A DNA stretch of 64,000 nucleotides from Shewanella holmiensis (GTDB lineage Bacteria; Pseudomonadota; Gammaproteobacteria; Enterobacterales; Shewanellaceae): the NCBI RefSeq assembly GCF_025370255.1, contig NZ_JAMTCD010000003.1, positions 124,001 through 188,000 on the forward strand. The letters run 5' to 3'. The position numbers and the translations under genes are program-made. Positions 19,160-26,633 of the stretch are shown one piece after another (within the stretch, counting starts at the first letter, position 1; each line of letters begins with the position of its first letter). Below the pieces are notes generated by a model, which worked only from the letters and a program-made list of their open reading frames with translations, was not told where the DNA came from and made no database searches.

Positions 19160-19591
19160 TTATTTCACCACTAGCACTGGGCAATGGGCTTGATTGGCCA
19201 CCGTTTCAGCTACGTTTTCATGTAAAAAATGCGCCAAACCCGTTCTGCCATGACTTGCAATCACTACCATACCAATATCGCCGGAATTAGCTTCTGCCAC
19301 GATTTCAGCGGCAGCATCACCACGACGGATGACTGTTTCAATCGGCATTTTGGTATTTAACCCTGCAAGTAATGAATGCATCTTTTTCGCCGCGGCTTCT
19401 TCCATGCTTTTAGCCAATTCCTCTGGCGTAACGGCTAATATCATGTAGTTTTCATCACCAAATGGCTGATCAACAACATGCACAATTCTAATACCTACAT
19501 CATAGAGATTAGCCATTTCGATAGCATACTGGAGAGCATGAGATGCCGTTTCAGAAAAATCCGTTGGCCATAAAATTGTTTTACTTCGCAT
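19160..19591 (-). CDS. Universal stress protein (UspA family)
   Basis: Single Usp domain of 143 residues: WPTDFSETASHALQYAIEMA at the start, VIRRGDAAAEIVAEA in the middle, and VVIASHGRTGLAHFLHENVAE near the end. The nucleotide-binding motif G-2x-G-9x-G-S/T is incomplete, since A-E stands where G-S/T is expected, so this is closer to non-ATP-binding UspA than to the ATP-binding type. Start ATG 19591 with GGAGG upstream. It is divergent from the aldehyde dehydrogenase and a 15-bp palindrome lies about 105 bases upstream. Confidence 0.93.
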   Translation of the reverse strand: MRSKTILWPTDFSETASHALQYAIEMANLYDVGIRIVHVVDQPFGDENYMILAVTPEELAKSMEEAAAKKMHSLLAGLNTKMPIETVIRRGDAAAEIVAEANSGDIGMVVIASHGRTGLAHFLHENVAETVANQAHCPVLVVK

Positions 19592-19694
19592 AATTTCCTC
19601 CGGTCACATGGAAATATCTCAATTCAAAATATCTGTTATCTCAGCCATTATATTGAGTGAGATAGTCAGCACAACTGACAAACATTGTTGAAAA

Positions 19695-19709
19695 CAAGAT
19701 GTCATCTTG
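19695..19709. promoter_or_regulatory. 15-bp palindrome upstream of usp
   Basis: CAAGAT-GTC-ATCTTG, a perfect 6-bp inverted repeat around three bases, about 105 bases before the usp start codon. Possible regulator site; no known consensus recognised. Confidence 0.35.
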
Positions 19710-19800
19710 AAAATAATACCAGCTAAAACAGACACCCTTTTACCAACCGCATCTAGGCTCATTAGCCCATAAGATACCTTCTAAAGTGTAGCCTGTTGTA

Positions 19801-19847
19801 AGATGCAATTATTGATATAGCGCATATTATCAACAATTGTTGCATCT
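19801..19847 (+). ncRNA. Nested hairpin upstream of the aldehyde dehydrogenase
   Basis: Outer stem AGATGCAA / TTGCATCT (19801-19808 and 19840-19847) encloses an inner stem TTGATA / TATCAA (19812-19817 and 19828-19833). Followed within 30 bases by a terminator-like palindrome. It could be the body of a small RNA or leader. The same bases also contain TTGCAT, a possible -35 box, so a DNA-level role is equally possible. Confidence 0.35.
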
Positions 19848-19868
19848 ATCAGTCGTAGAGGGTAACAT
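19840..19868 (+). promoter_or_regulatory. Candidate promoter of aldehyde dehydrogenase operon
   Basis: TTGCAT (19840-19845), 17 bases, TAACAT (19863-19868). Both boxes are moderate matches. If used, transcription would start inside the CCGACT palindrome just downstream, an expected place for a repressor site. Confidence 0.35.
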
Positions 19869-19872
19869 CAGA

Positions 19873-19896
19873 CCGACTAATCAGTCGGCTTTTTTT
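19873..19896 (+). promoter_or_regulatory. Palindrome with T tract: TetR operator or intrinsic terminator
   Basis: CCGACT-AATC-AGTCGG (19873-19888) followed by CTTTTTTT. As DNA it has the size and symmetry of a TetR-family operator, and a TetR gene is the second gene of this operon; half-site ATCAGTCG also occurs at 19848. As RNA it is a 6-bp GC-rich hairpin with a U tract, a good intrinsic terminator 39 bases before the start codon of the next gene. Confidence 0.55.
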
Positions 19897-19934
19897 ATTG
19901 ACGTCTAATTGACATTTTTTTGCTGGAGTAACTT

Positions 19935-21359
19935 ATGAATATGACTGTTGAACAATCACAATTGTCACCATTACAACAATTATTGCAGACGCAACGCAGC
20001 CACTATTTATCGCATCCCGCCCCTAGCTATCAATCCAGAGTAGAAAAACTAAAACAACTCAAGCAATTACTTTTGCAGTATCAACAGCCAATCGTTGCTG
20101 CCTTGATGAAAGACTATGGTCATCGCTCTGAAAACGACACCGTTATTTCAGATATCATGCCGTGTATCAATAATATTAACTACACCCTTAAAAACCTTAA
20201 ATCATGGATGAAGCCCAGTAAACGTCATGCAGGTTTATTACTTTCACCGTCAAAAGTGTCTGTGCATTATCAACCTTTAGGCGTTGTAGGCATTATCGTT
20301 CCATGGAATTTTCCGGTGATGTTATCTATTGGACCATTGATTACCGCTATCGCTGCGGGTAATAGAGCTATGCTCAAAATGTCAGAATTCACCCCACATA
20401 CCAATCAAGTACTCAATGATTTATTAGGGCAGGTTTTTGCAGAAAATGAAGTCGCGTTAGTAGAGGGAGAAGCTGATATCGCTGCACAATTTTCTGCTCT
20501 GCCTTTTGATCATATTTTATTCACAGGTTCAACCATAGTCGGCCGCCATGTGATGCGAGCGGCGGCTGAGAACTTAACACCAGTCACCCTTGAGTTAGGT
20601 GGTAAATCTCCAGCGATTATTGCACCAGATATGCCAATTGATACCGCCGTTGAGCGATTAATTTTTGGTAAGTGTTTAAATGCCGGTCAAATATGTGTCG
20701 CACCCGATTATGTGCTCTGTCCTGAAGATAAAATTGATGAATTAATCAAAGTCTACCAAGCTAGGTTCAATAAAATGTACCCTGATTTTGATAACAACCC
20801 TGATTACGGCAATATTATCAATGACCGTCAGTTTGATCGATTAATAAAAGTGATTGACGATGCAAAATCAAAAGGGGCAAGGGTCGTTTCAGCATCAAAC
20901 AGTGCAACAACTGTCGGCAAACGCAAACTCGCCACCCAATTAATGACTCAGGTCAATCCAGATATGCTTGTTATGCAGGATGAGATTTTTGGGCCTATTT
21001 TACCAATTATCGGTTACAAATCGGTTGATGAAGCAATTGGTTATGTTAATCAACGCGATAGACCATTAGCACTGTATATTTTAAGTTTTGATAGCAGCGC
21101 TCAAAATCATATTCTACATCACACCCATTCTGGCGGCGTGTGTATCAATGATACGGTATTTCATGTAGCCGCTGACGACGCGCCATTTGGAGGAATTGGG
21201 CCATCGGGTATGGGGCACTATCACGGTAAAGAAGGTTTTCTCACCTTCAGCCATGCAAAAACCGTATTAAACAGTGGTAAAATTAATACCGGTATTTTTG
21301 TGCATCCTCCCTATGGCACATTAATTCAAAAAGCATTGATGAAGTTCTTTTTACGTTAG
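19935..21359 (+). CDS. Aldehyde dehydrogenase, coniferyl-aldehyde-dehydrogenase type
   Basis: NAD(P)-dependent aldehyde oxidation. The 474 residues carry the family motifs in order: PWNFP (Asn125), FTGSTIVGR (about 196), the general base Glu220 in LELGGKSPAII, and the nucleophile Cys254 in GQICVAPDY. The best family resemblance is the class 3 or coniferyl aldehyde dehydrogenase branch, which has a short C-terminus and a final hydrophobic helix, here IQKALMKFFLR. Broad aldehyde substrates are likely; coniferyl aldehyde itself is not assured. Start ATG 19935 with GGAG upstream. A TetR gene follows at 12 bases, suggesting autoregulated aldehyde response. Confidence 0.9.
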   Translation: MNMTVEQSQLSPLQQLLQTQRSHYLSHPAPSYQSRVEKLKQLKQLLLQYQQPIVAALMKDYGHRSENDTVISDIMPCINNINYTLKNLKSWMKPSKRHAGLLLSPSKVSVHYQPLGVVGIIVPWNFPVMLSIGPLITAIAAGNRAMLKMSEFTPHTNQVLNDLLGQVFAENEVALVEGEADIAAQFSALPFDHILFTGSTIVGRHVMRAAAENLTPVTLELGGKSPAIIAPDMPIDTAVERLIFGKCLNAGQICVAPDYVLCPEDKIDELIKVYQARFNKMYPDFDNNPDYGNIINDRQFDRLIKVIDDAKSKGARVVSASNSATTVGKRKLATQLMTQVNPDMLVMQDEIFGPILPIIGYKSVDEAIGYVNQRDRPLALYILSFDSSAQNHILHHTHSGGVCINDTVFHVAADDAPFGGIGPSGMGHYHGKEGFLTFSHAKTVLNSGKINTGIFVHPPYGTLIQKALMKFFLR

Positions 21360-21371
21360 GAATAACCCACT

Positions 21372-21965
21372 GTGACCATCGAACATGCCACAAAAAAACA
21401 AACAGATAAAAAAAACGCCATTTTAACATCGGCTTTGGCGTTATTTGTTCGTCAAGGGTTTCATGCCACATCCACAGCCTCTATTGCGAAGGCTGCGGGA
21501 GTGGCTACTGGAACCCTATTTCACCACTTCCCTACAAAAGACTGTATCATTAACCATCTTTTTTTAACTATTAAACAAGAGTTTGCCGATACTATCATCA
21601 GCAACAGCCAAGTTACCGGCAATATCGAATCAGATGCAAACGCCCTATGGCAAAATGCCATTGATTGGGCTATCTCTGAGCCATTAAAGCAAAAGTTTTT
21701 TCTGCAGTTTTCATTGTCAGCGGAAATTAATGCTGCCACGCGGCAACAAGCAATGAATGGTATTTTAGGTTTTATCGTGGCGTTAATAGAAGAAGGCCAG
21801 CAACAAAATATCATTGCGCACTACCCTGTCGATTTGTTGTTGGAAAATTGCCACGGTCAATATTTAGCCGCTATTTGTTTTTTTACCGACCACCCAGAGT
21901 TAGGCAAAGACACGTCCCATCGCCATGCCAGCTTTCAATTATTTTGGAAGGCCATCAAAGCTTAA
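21372..21965 (+). CDS. TetR family transcriptional regulator
   Basis: The 197 residues have an N-terminal TetR helix-turn-helix (about residues 13-58: ILTSALALFVRQGFHATSTASIAKAAGVATGTLFHHF in short form, AGVATGTLFHHF being the recognition part). The rest is a helical ligand domain. Start is GTG 21372. It is 12 bases downstream of the aldehyde dehydrogenase, so it most likely represses that operon in the absence of an aldehyde-type or fatty ligand. The palindrome CCGACT-AATC-AGTCGG upstream of the operon is the obvious candidate operator. Confidence 0.9.
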   Translation: MTIEHATKKQTDKKNAILTSALALFVRQGFHATSTASIAKAAGVATGTLFHHFPTKDCIINHLFLTIKQEFADTIISNSQVTGNIESDANALWQNAIDWAISEPLKQKFFLQFSLSAEINAATRQQAMNGILGFIVALIEEGQQQNIIAHYPVDLLLENCHGQYLAAICFFTDHPELGKDTSHRHASFQLFWKAIKA

Positions 21966-22148
21966 GCCTGTATAATAGCTTTGATGCATCAGTAACATTT
22001 TGTATCCAACCGTTGTTAATTATTAATGCCGTAGAGAGATAGTGATAACATGATGTTTATGACTTGTTCTCTATTTAACCGTAACGTGTTTAAAAGGTTA
22101 AATATCAGAAATTTAGTACTAAACACATAGAAGGTTATAAAGTCATTT

Positions 22149-23033
22149 ATGCTTAAATACATACGTAATGTTTTATTATTCTTGATTGCCACCCCAGCAT
22201 CTATGGCGTTGGCAAAGGCTGAACCAGTGTGTTTAACCTCAAGTGACTGTATTACTCAAGGGGAGTGGGACATCTCTTTGGCCGTGGGTTATGGCAAGAA
22301 AACGAATCCATTACAAGATTATGATGACATTCCATTGTATGTGCTGCCTTCAATTGCTTACTACGGTGAACAGTGGTTTTTTGACAATGGTAATTTAGGC
22401 TACAGCCTAAAAGAGGCGGAAAGATTTTCTATCAATCTTGTGACCAGTTACAGCGATGATAGAGCGTTTTTCTACGATTGGGATCCAAGTAATCTTTTTT
22501 TAAGTGGGGATCGCACCTCCGCAGATGTGAATATCATGCCAATGAGAACCATGTCGCGAGAGATAACCGAGCCACCTAAAGTTTTCGAAGAATTAGAAAG
22601 TCGTCACTTTACTTTTTACGGTGGCATTGAGGCATTTTATTATGCGCGCTGGGGCTTTTTAAAGTTTGCTTATGCCCATGATTTACTGAATGTTCACAAT
22701 GGTGAAACGCTTCACTTTAGCTGGAACTATGGCATAGCCATTGAACAATGGGTGTTTGATGCTGCATTACGAGCTGATTGGAAGAGTGCTGAGGTGATTC
22801 AATATTACTATGGCGTTAGAGAAAGTGAAAATAGCTATTGGAGCGAACATTATCGCGCCGATTCAGGCTGGAATACCGGGTTAGAATTAACCACACGCTA
22901 CATTATTAATGAGCAATGGAACATTTTAATGGCATATCGCTACACAGGGTTGTCAGATGAAATAAAAGATAGCCCATTAGTCAATGAAGATAACAGTCAA
23001 AGTTATTTTGTTGGCGCAGCTTATAGGTTTTAA
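22149..23033 (+). CDS. MipA/OmpV family outer-membrane protein
   Basis: The 294-residue product has a signal peptide (cut near ALAKAEP), two Cys soon after (VCLTSSDC), and a beta-barrel of the MipA/OmpV type: GEWDISLAVGYG, alternating strands, and a terminal strand ending YFVGAAYRF with C-terminal Phe. MipA in E. coli scaffolds murein enzymes; OmpV-type proteins in other bacteria respond to envelope conditions. Here it heads an operon with DUF3019, a response regulator and a kinase, so it is likely part of an envelope-sensing or defence module. Start ATG 22149. Confidence 0.85.
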   Translation: MLKYIRNVLLFLIATPASMALAKAEPVCLTSSDCITQGEWDISLAVGYGKKTNPLQDYDDIPLYVLPSIAYYGEQWFFDNGNLGYSLKEAERFSINLVTSYSDDRAFFYDWDPSNLFLSGDRTSADVNIMPMRTMSREITEPPKVFEELESRHFTFYGGIEAFYYARWGFLKFAYAHDLLNVHNGETLHFSWNYGIAIEQWVFDAALRADWKSAEVIQYYYGVRESENSYWSEHYRADSGWNTGLELTTRYIINEQWNILMAYRYTGLSDEIKDSPLVNEDNSQSYFVGAAYRF

Positions 23034-23035
23034 CG

Positions 23036-23455
23036 TTGAAGTATTTCACCCTGCGTGCCGCATATTGCTTTTGGAGCATTTTAATTCTATCGATGAGTGC
23101 TTTTGGTATAAAAGCTGAAACACTCGAACAACAGGCGCACCTGAAAGCTACGCCTAATTTGTGTTTAACGGATGATCAATTTAGTTACTGTGAAATAGAC
23201 CTGTTGTTAACATGGGAAACAGTTAATGACGATCTTGTTTGCATCATATCTGATTATCCAACCATACCGCGTTGGTGCTCGGACGATCCAAGCGAAAAAT
23301 CTGTCAACTTAACAATAAAAACCGATAAAGATATTCAATTTATACTCGTAAGAAAGGACAACAACCTCACCCTTGCTGGCGTAAAGTTGAAAATAAATAA
23401 AGCCTCGACACAACAAGTACGCAGGCGCTATCGGAACCCTTGGAGTTTATTTTAA
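23036..23455 (+). CDS. DUF3019 exported protein (TTG start)
   Basis: Function unknown. The 139 residues start at TTG 23036, two bases after the MipA stop, with AGG eight bases upstream; only this start keeps the signal peptide (cut near GIKAE). The mature part holds four Cys (PNLCLTD, SYCEID, LVCIIS, RWCSDD) that could form two disulfides, and a lysine- and arginine-rich end. DUF3019 is known mainly from Shewanella and relatives and often sits next to mipA and a two-component pair. Periplasmic location inferred. Its stop overlaps the next start (TAATG). Confidence 0.8.
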   Translation: MKYFTLRAAYCFWSILILSMSAFGIKAETLEQQAHLKATPNLCLTDDQFSYCEIDLLLTWETVNDDLVCIISDYPTIPRWCSDDPSEKSVNLTIKTDKDIQFILVRKDNNLTLAGVKLKINKASTQQVRRRYRNPWSLF

Positions 23456-24168
23456 TGACCACGCCACAATTTACACATAGAGTTCTATTGGTTGAAGACG
23501 ACATCAGGTTAGCCAATCTCATTGTTGATTATTTAAAATCCCACGACATGCACGTTGAAGTTGAACGCCGTGGCGATACCGTATTAACCCGTCTAATCAG
23601 CTATAAGCCTGATATTATCTTACTAGACATTATGTTACCCGGTCTTGATGGCTTAAGTCTTTGCGAGAAACTACCTGACTATTTCTCTGGCCCTATTTTG
23701 TTAATGAGCGCACTAGGCAGTAATGAAGACCAAATTAAAGGTCTTGAATTAGGCGCTGATGACTATATCGTTAAGCCTGTCGATCCTGCTTTATTAGTCG
23801 CTAGAATGAACAACTTACTGCGTCGTCAAGCTCAGCCAAACAAACCAGAATCACATTGTCTCAACTTTGGGAAACTCAGCATCGATCCTCACACCCAAGC
23901 TATTCGCTTAGGCAATACTGAAGTTGACCTCACCAGTCACGAATTTGAATTGTTATGGTTACTGGCTTCTCAAGCGGGTCAAATACTCAGCCGCCAATAT
24001 ATTTATCAATACCTCTTAAACATCGACTTTGACGGTAAAGATCGTAAAATTGATGTACGTATTTCACGTCTTCGTAAAAAGCTCGGTGATAGCATTGAAA
24101 CACCTTTCCGTATAAAAACGGTTTGGGGGCAAGGTTATTTATTCGCGCCTGAAGCGTGGAATAATTAA
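23455..24168 (+). CDS. OmpR-family response regulator (RstA-like)
   Basis: DNA-binding partner of the kinase downstream. ATG 23455 has GGAG nine bases upstream and overlaps the DUF3019 stop. The 237 residues contain a receiver domain with acidic pair Glu14-Asp15-Asp16, phosphorylation site Asp58 (ILLDIMLPG), Ser85 in place of the usual Thr, and Lys107 (VKPVD). A winged-helix domain follows (about 140-232) with LTSHEFELLWLLA and RKIDVRISRLRKKLG. It resembles RstA. Likely controls its own mipA-DUF3019 operon. Confidence 0.93.
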   Translation: MTTPQFTHRVLLVEDDIRLANLIVDYLKSHDMHVEVERRGDTVLTRLISYKPDIILLDIMLPGLDGLSLCEKLPDYFSGPILLMSALGSNEDQIKGLELGADDYIVKPVDPALLVARMNNLLRRQAQPNKPESHCLNFGKLSIDPHTQAIRLGNTEVDLTSHEFELLWLLASQAGQILSRQYIYQYLLNIDFDGKDRKIDVRISRLRKKLGDSIETPFRIKTVWGQGYLFAPEAWNN

Positions 24169-24185
24169 TTTAGTCGTAAAATCAA

Positions 24186-25448
24186 TTGAAACGCCTCTTC
24201 ATCAGCCTGTATCTCCTATTAAGCTTAAGCTTTTTAGGGATCGGCTGGACATTAGATAGTTTGTGGCAAAACCATGTTGAAGATAGTGGTGACGTCGATG
24301 CACCGCTCATCGCGCTGGCATTAATACTATCTAAACATTCCGAAGCAGAACGGCAAATGCTGCTTGATGAAATAAGCAAGCAGCATGCTTTTCCACTTCA
24401 ACTACTGCAGCGAGATCAAATTGCCTTAAATGGTAACATGCAACTTTCTCATAATGAGATTCTCACCAGTCAAACCGATAAGACCCAATTGCAATTCATC
24501 GCTGTGGGTAACCAGGTGCTGATTGCTGGCCCGTTTGACATCGATCCTCGAGATAAATTGCGCGGCATATTTACCATCATCTTTTACTTATCCTTAGCAT
24601 TAGTTGCATTAGTCTGGGTATGGCCTTTATCTCGAGACTTAAAAGTACTGCGAAGTGCCACAAAAAAGTTTGGTGAAGCACATTGGGATACACGCATTGA
24701 GCTGAACAGCCGCTCACAGGTTGCCCCTCTGGCGTTGACATTTAATGATATGGCGCAGCATATTAGCAGCCTAATCGACAACCAAAAGCATCTGACTAAC
24801 GCTGTGTCACATGAAATTAGAACCCCATTAGCCAGGCTTAAATTTGCGTTGGCATTACTGCCTAAATATTGTTTACCTGACAGTGATATGCAACAACGCA
24901 CTCACTTTTTAAATGAGATGCAAACTGATATCAAAGAAATGGAAGACTTACTGCAAGAATTACTCACTTATGCCAGTTTAGAAACCATGCAGATAGAGCC
25001 TGTGTTAGAAAACTGTGAATTAATCAATATCAGTAAGCAGCTTATCATTAGGCTTAAAGATTTAAGCGTGCATCACATTGAGTTAACCTTACCTGATCAG
25101 ACTGATGAAATTTACATAAAGGGTGAAGGTTCGTTGGTTGAGCGCGCGATTCAAAATCTCATTATTAATGCCCAACGCTATGCTAAATCCACAATCAACA
25201 TTCATCTCAGTCACGACCTAAATAACGTTTATTTAACGGTTAGTAATAATGGTCCTTGTATTCCTTTAGAAGATCAGCCGCATATATTTGAAGCCTTTTA
25301 TCGTAGTCAATCACAATATCATGGTAATAAAGGGCATGGATTAGGCTTAGCCATTATCAAAAGGATCATGTTGCGCCATCGTGGTAACGTCAGCATAGAG
25401 AGCAATGATCAAAAAACGGCGTTTACACTAAGCTGGCCTAAAAACTAA
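24186..25448 (+). CDS. Sensor histidine kinase (RstB-like, degenerate G1 box, TTG start)
   Basis: Membrane sensor for the response regulator upstream. TTG 24186 is the only possible long start, since an in-frame TAA lies nine bases before it. Of 420 residues, 1-24 and about 140-158 are membrane helices around a short periplasmic domain, then HAMP (about 160-205), phospho-acceptor His209 (SHEIRTPLARLKF), N box (IQNLIINAQRYA) and G2 box (GHGLGLAI). The G1 box reads VSNNGPCIP instead of VSDNGPGIP: Asp354 is Asn and the second Gly is Cys358. Activity may be reduced or altered. The 3' end overlaps the convergent DUF1289 gene by four bases. Confidence 0.92.
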   Translation: MKRLFISLYLLLSLSFLGIGWTLDSLWQNHVEDSGDVDAPLIALALILSKHSEAERQMLLDEISKQHAFPLQLLQRDQIALNGNMQLSHNEILTSQTDKTQLQFIAVGNQVLIAGPFDIDPRDKLRGIFTIIFYLSLALVALVWVWPLSRDLKVLRSATKKFGEAHWDTRIELNSRSQVAPLALTFNDMAQHISSLIDNQKHLTNAVSHEIRTPLARLKFALALLPKYCLPDSDMQQRTHFLNEMQTDIKEMEDLLQELLTYASLETMQIEPVLENCELINISKQLIIRLKDLSVHHIELTLPDQTDEIYIKGEGSLVERAIQNLIINAQRYAKSTINIHLSHDLNNVYLTVSNNGPCIPLEDQPHIFEAFYRSQSQYHGNKGHGLGLAIIKRIMLRHRGNVSIESNDQKTAFTLSWPKN

Positions 25449-25756
25449 TCCAGCTTAAAATCACTGATATCGCCTAACACATCGTTATCGTCCGACTCAT
25501 CAAAGTCCAATTGAGTATTGATACTGGCTTGCAATTGCTGTTGCTGTAATTTTCTTGCATTAAAAATAGCGTATTGGCGGCGCCTTTTACGTTGGACACA
25601 CAAGCGGATCACATCTTGTTTTTGCAGTTCAGAGAAACTCATCCAATTAAAACGTTCATCTCGGCTACGAAAACAGCCCAAGCAATAACCTTTAGGATCT
25701 GACTGGCAAATACCGATACAGGGGCTTGGTACTGCAAAAAAACTTAATTGTTCCAT
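25445..25756 (-). CDS. DUF1289 domain protein
   Basis: The N-terminal half carries the DUF1289 Cys cluster: SPCIGICQSDPKGYCLGCFRSRDE, given here as CIGIC and CLGC, four cysteines likely binding a metal, followed by a basic stretch RKRRRQYAIF and a Gln-rich and acidic tail. 103 residues, ATG 25756. These small proteins are of unknown role, often proposed to be Fe-S or zinc binding. It overlaps the convergent kinase gene by four bases. Confidence 0.88.
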   Translation of the reverse strand: MEQLSFFAVPSPCIGICQSDPKGYCLGCFRSRDERFNWMSFSELQKQDVIRLCVQRKRRRQYAIFNARKLQQQQLQASINTQLDFDESDDNDVLGDISDFKLD

Positions 25757-25758
25757 AG

Positions 25759-25788
25759 TTGAGCGTAATTGACTTATTGACGTATAGT
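25759..25788 (+). promoter_or_regulatory. Candidate promoter of DUF4136 lipoprotein
   Basis: TTGAGC (25759-25764), 18 bases, TATAGT (25783-25788), in the 83-base gap between divergent genes. Reasonable consensus match. Confidence 0.4.
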
Positions 25789-25839
25789 TAAGGTTATACT
25801 AATAGCAGTAAAATTGTACAATTTTTGGAGAGTCATATT

Positions 25840-26415
25840 ATGTTGCAGTACATTTTTAGTGGAAATTTTTATCGCTGTGTTTTTTCAGCCTCAGCATTAC
25901 TCATGGCTAGCTTGACAATATCTGGTTGCCAAAGCACACCTAAAAATGACTATGATGTTGACTATGATTTTAGCCAACTGAAAAGCTTTACGCTATTAGA
26001 TGTGGTTAATGCTGAAGATCCACTGACTGTTCAACGTGTGCGTGAAAACATTATTCAAACACTAACCCAACAAGGTTTTACCCAACAAGCACAACCAAGT
26101 GATTTTAACGTTAGCTTTGCCTTTAAAACCGAAGATAAACCCAAAAGTTCAGGCATGTCGATTGGTTTAGGTACTGGAGGTTGGGGCAGTAGCGGCGGCG
26201 CCAGCATTGGTACGAGTGTGGGGGTTCCGATAGGAAGCGACACTGCCAAAATACAAACTATTCAAATCGACATAATCGATCCAATTAAAAACCGTTTAAT
26301 TTGGCGTGGTTCAGATAAGTATGACTTCGACATGGGTGGCCAAGATAAAGCAGACAAGACAGCAGAAACCGTGCAGCAAATTCTCAAACAGTTTCCGCCT
26401 AAAAAAATTCAATAA
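25840..26415 (+). CDS. DUF4136 lipoprotein
   Basis: ATG 25840 has GGAG nine bases upstream and gives 191 residues with lipobox TISGC (Cys30). The mature protein has the DUF4136 pattern: YDFSQLKSFTLLDV, VRENIIQTLTQQGF, a Gly-Ser-rich linker (residues about 115-140), and DIIDPIKNRLIWRGS before a helical end. These lipoproteins are widespread and unexplained; the fold resembles other small periplasmic alpha-beta proteins. Strong terminator follows, so it is likely monocistronic. Confidence 0.88.
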   Translation: MLQYIFSGNFYRCVFSASALLMASLTISGCQSTPKNDYDVDYDFSQLKSFTLLDVVNAEDPLTVQRVRENIIQTLTQQGFTQQAQPSDFNVSFAFKTEDKPKSSGMSIGLGTGGWGSSGGASIGTSVGVPIGSDTAKIQTIQIDIIDPIKNRLIWRGSDKYDFDMGGQDKADKTAETVQQILKQFPPKKIQ

Positions 26416-26529
26416 CCTTCAACGCCTCATCATTATTAGAAGATTATCATTCAAGGTTTACGTTGAAGGTTAAGACTAACACTTAACCACTGATATGATT
26501 TATCGATGTAAAAACCTAAGCTAGCAATA

Positions 26530-26557
26530 AAAAACGTCCGCTATTACGGACGTTTTT
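26530..26557 (+). terminator. Bidirectional intrinsic terminator
   Basis: Perfect 11-bp stem AAAAACGTCCG / CGGACGTTTTT around CTATTA. It lies between the convergent DUF4136 and yiaV genes and can serve both. Confidence 0.88.
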
Positions 26558-26633
26558 ATTAAGGGCTGGCGAAGCCACCTCGACTCCTGATAGTCAATCG
26601 GCCTGACTTTATTCAGCCAATGTAACGAGGGTA

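Larger units (their letters stand above)
19592..19934. other. 343-base divergent control region (usp / aldehyde dehydrogenase)
   Basis: No gene. It contains a palindrome near usp (19695-19709), a nested hairpin (19801-19847) and a GC-rich palindrome followed by a T tract (19873-19896). The last two may be a small RNA, a leader attenuator or a TetR operator over the promoter; see separate entries. Confidence 0.5.
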
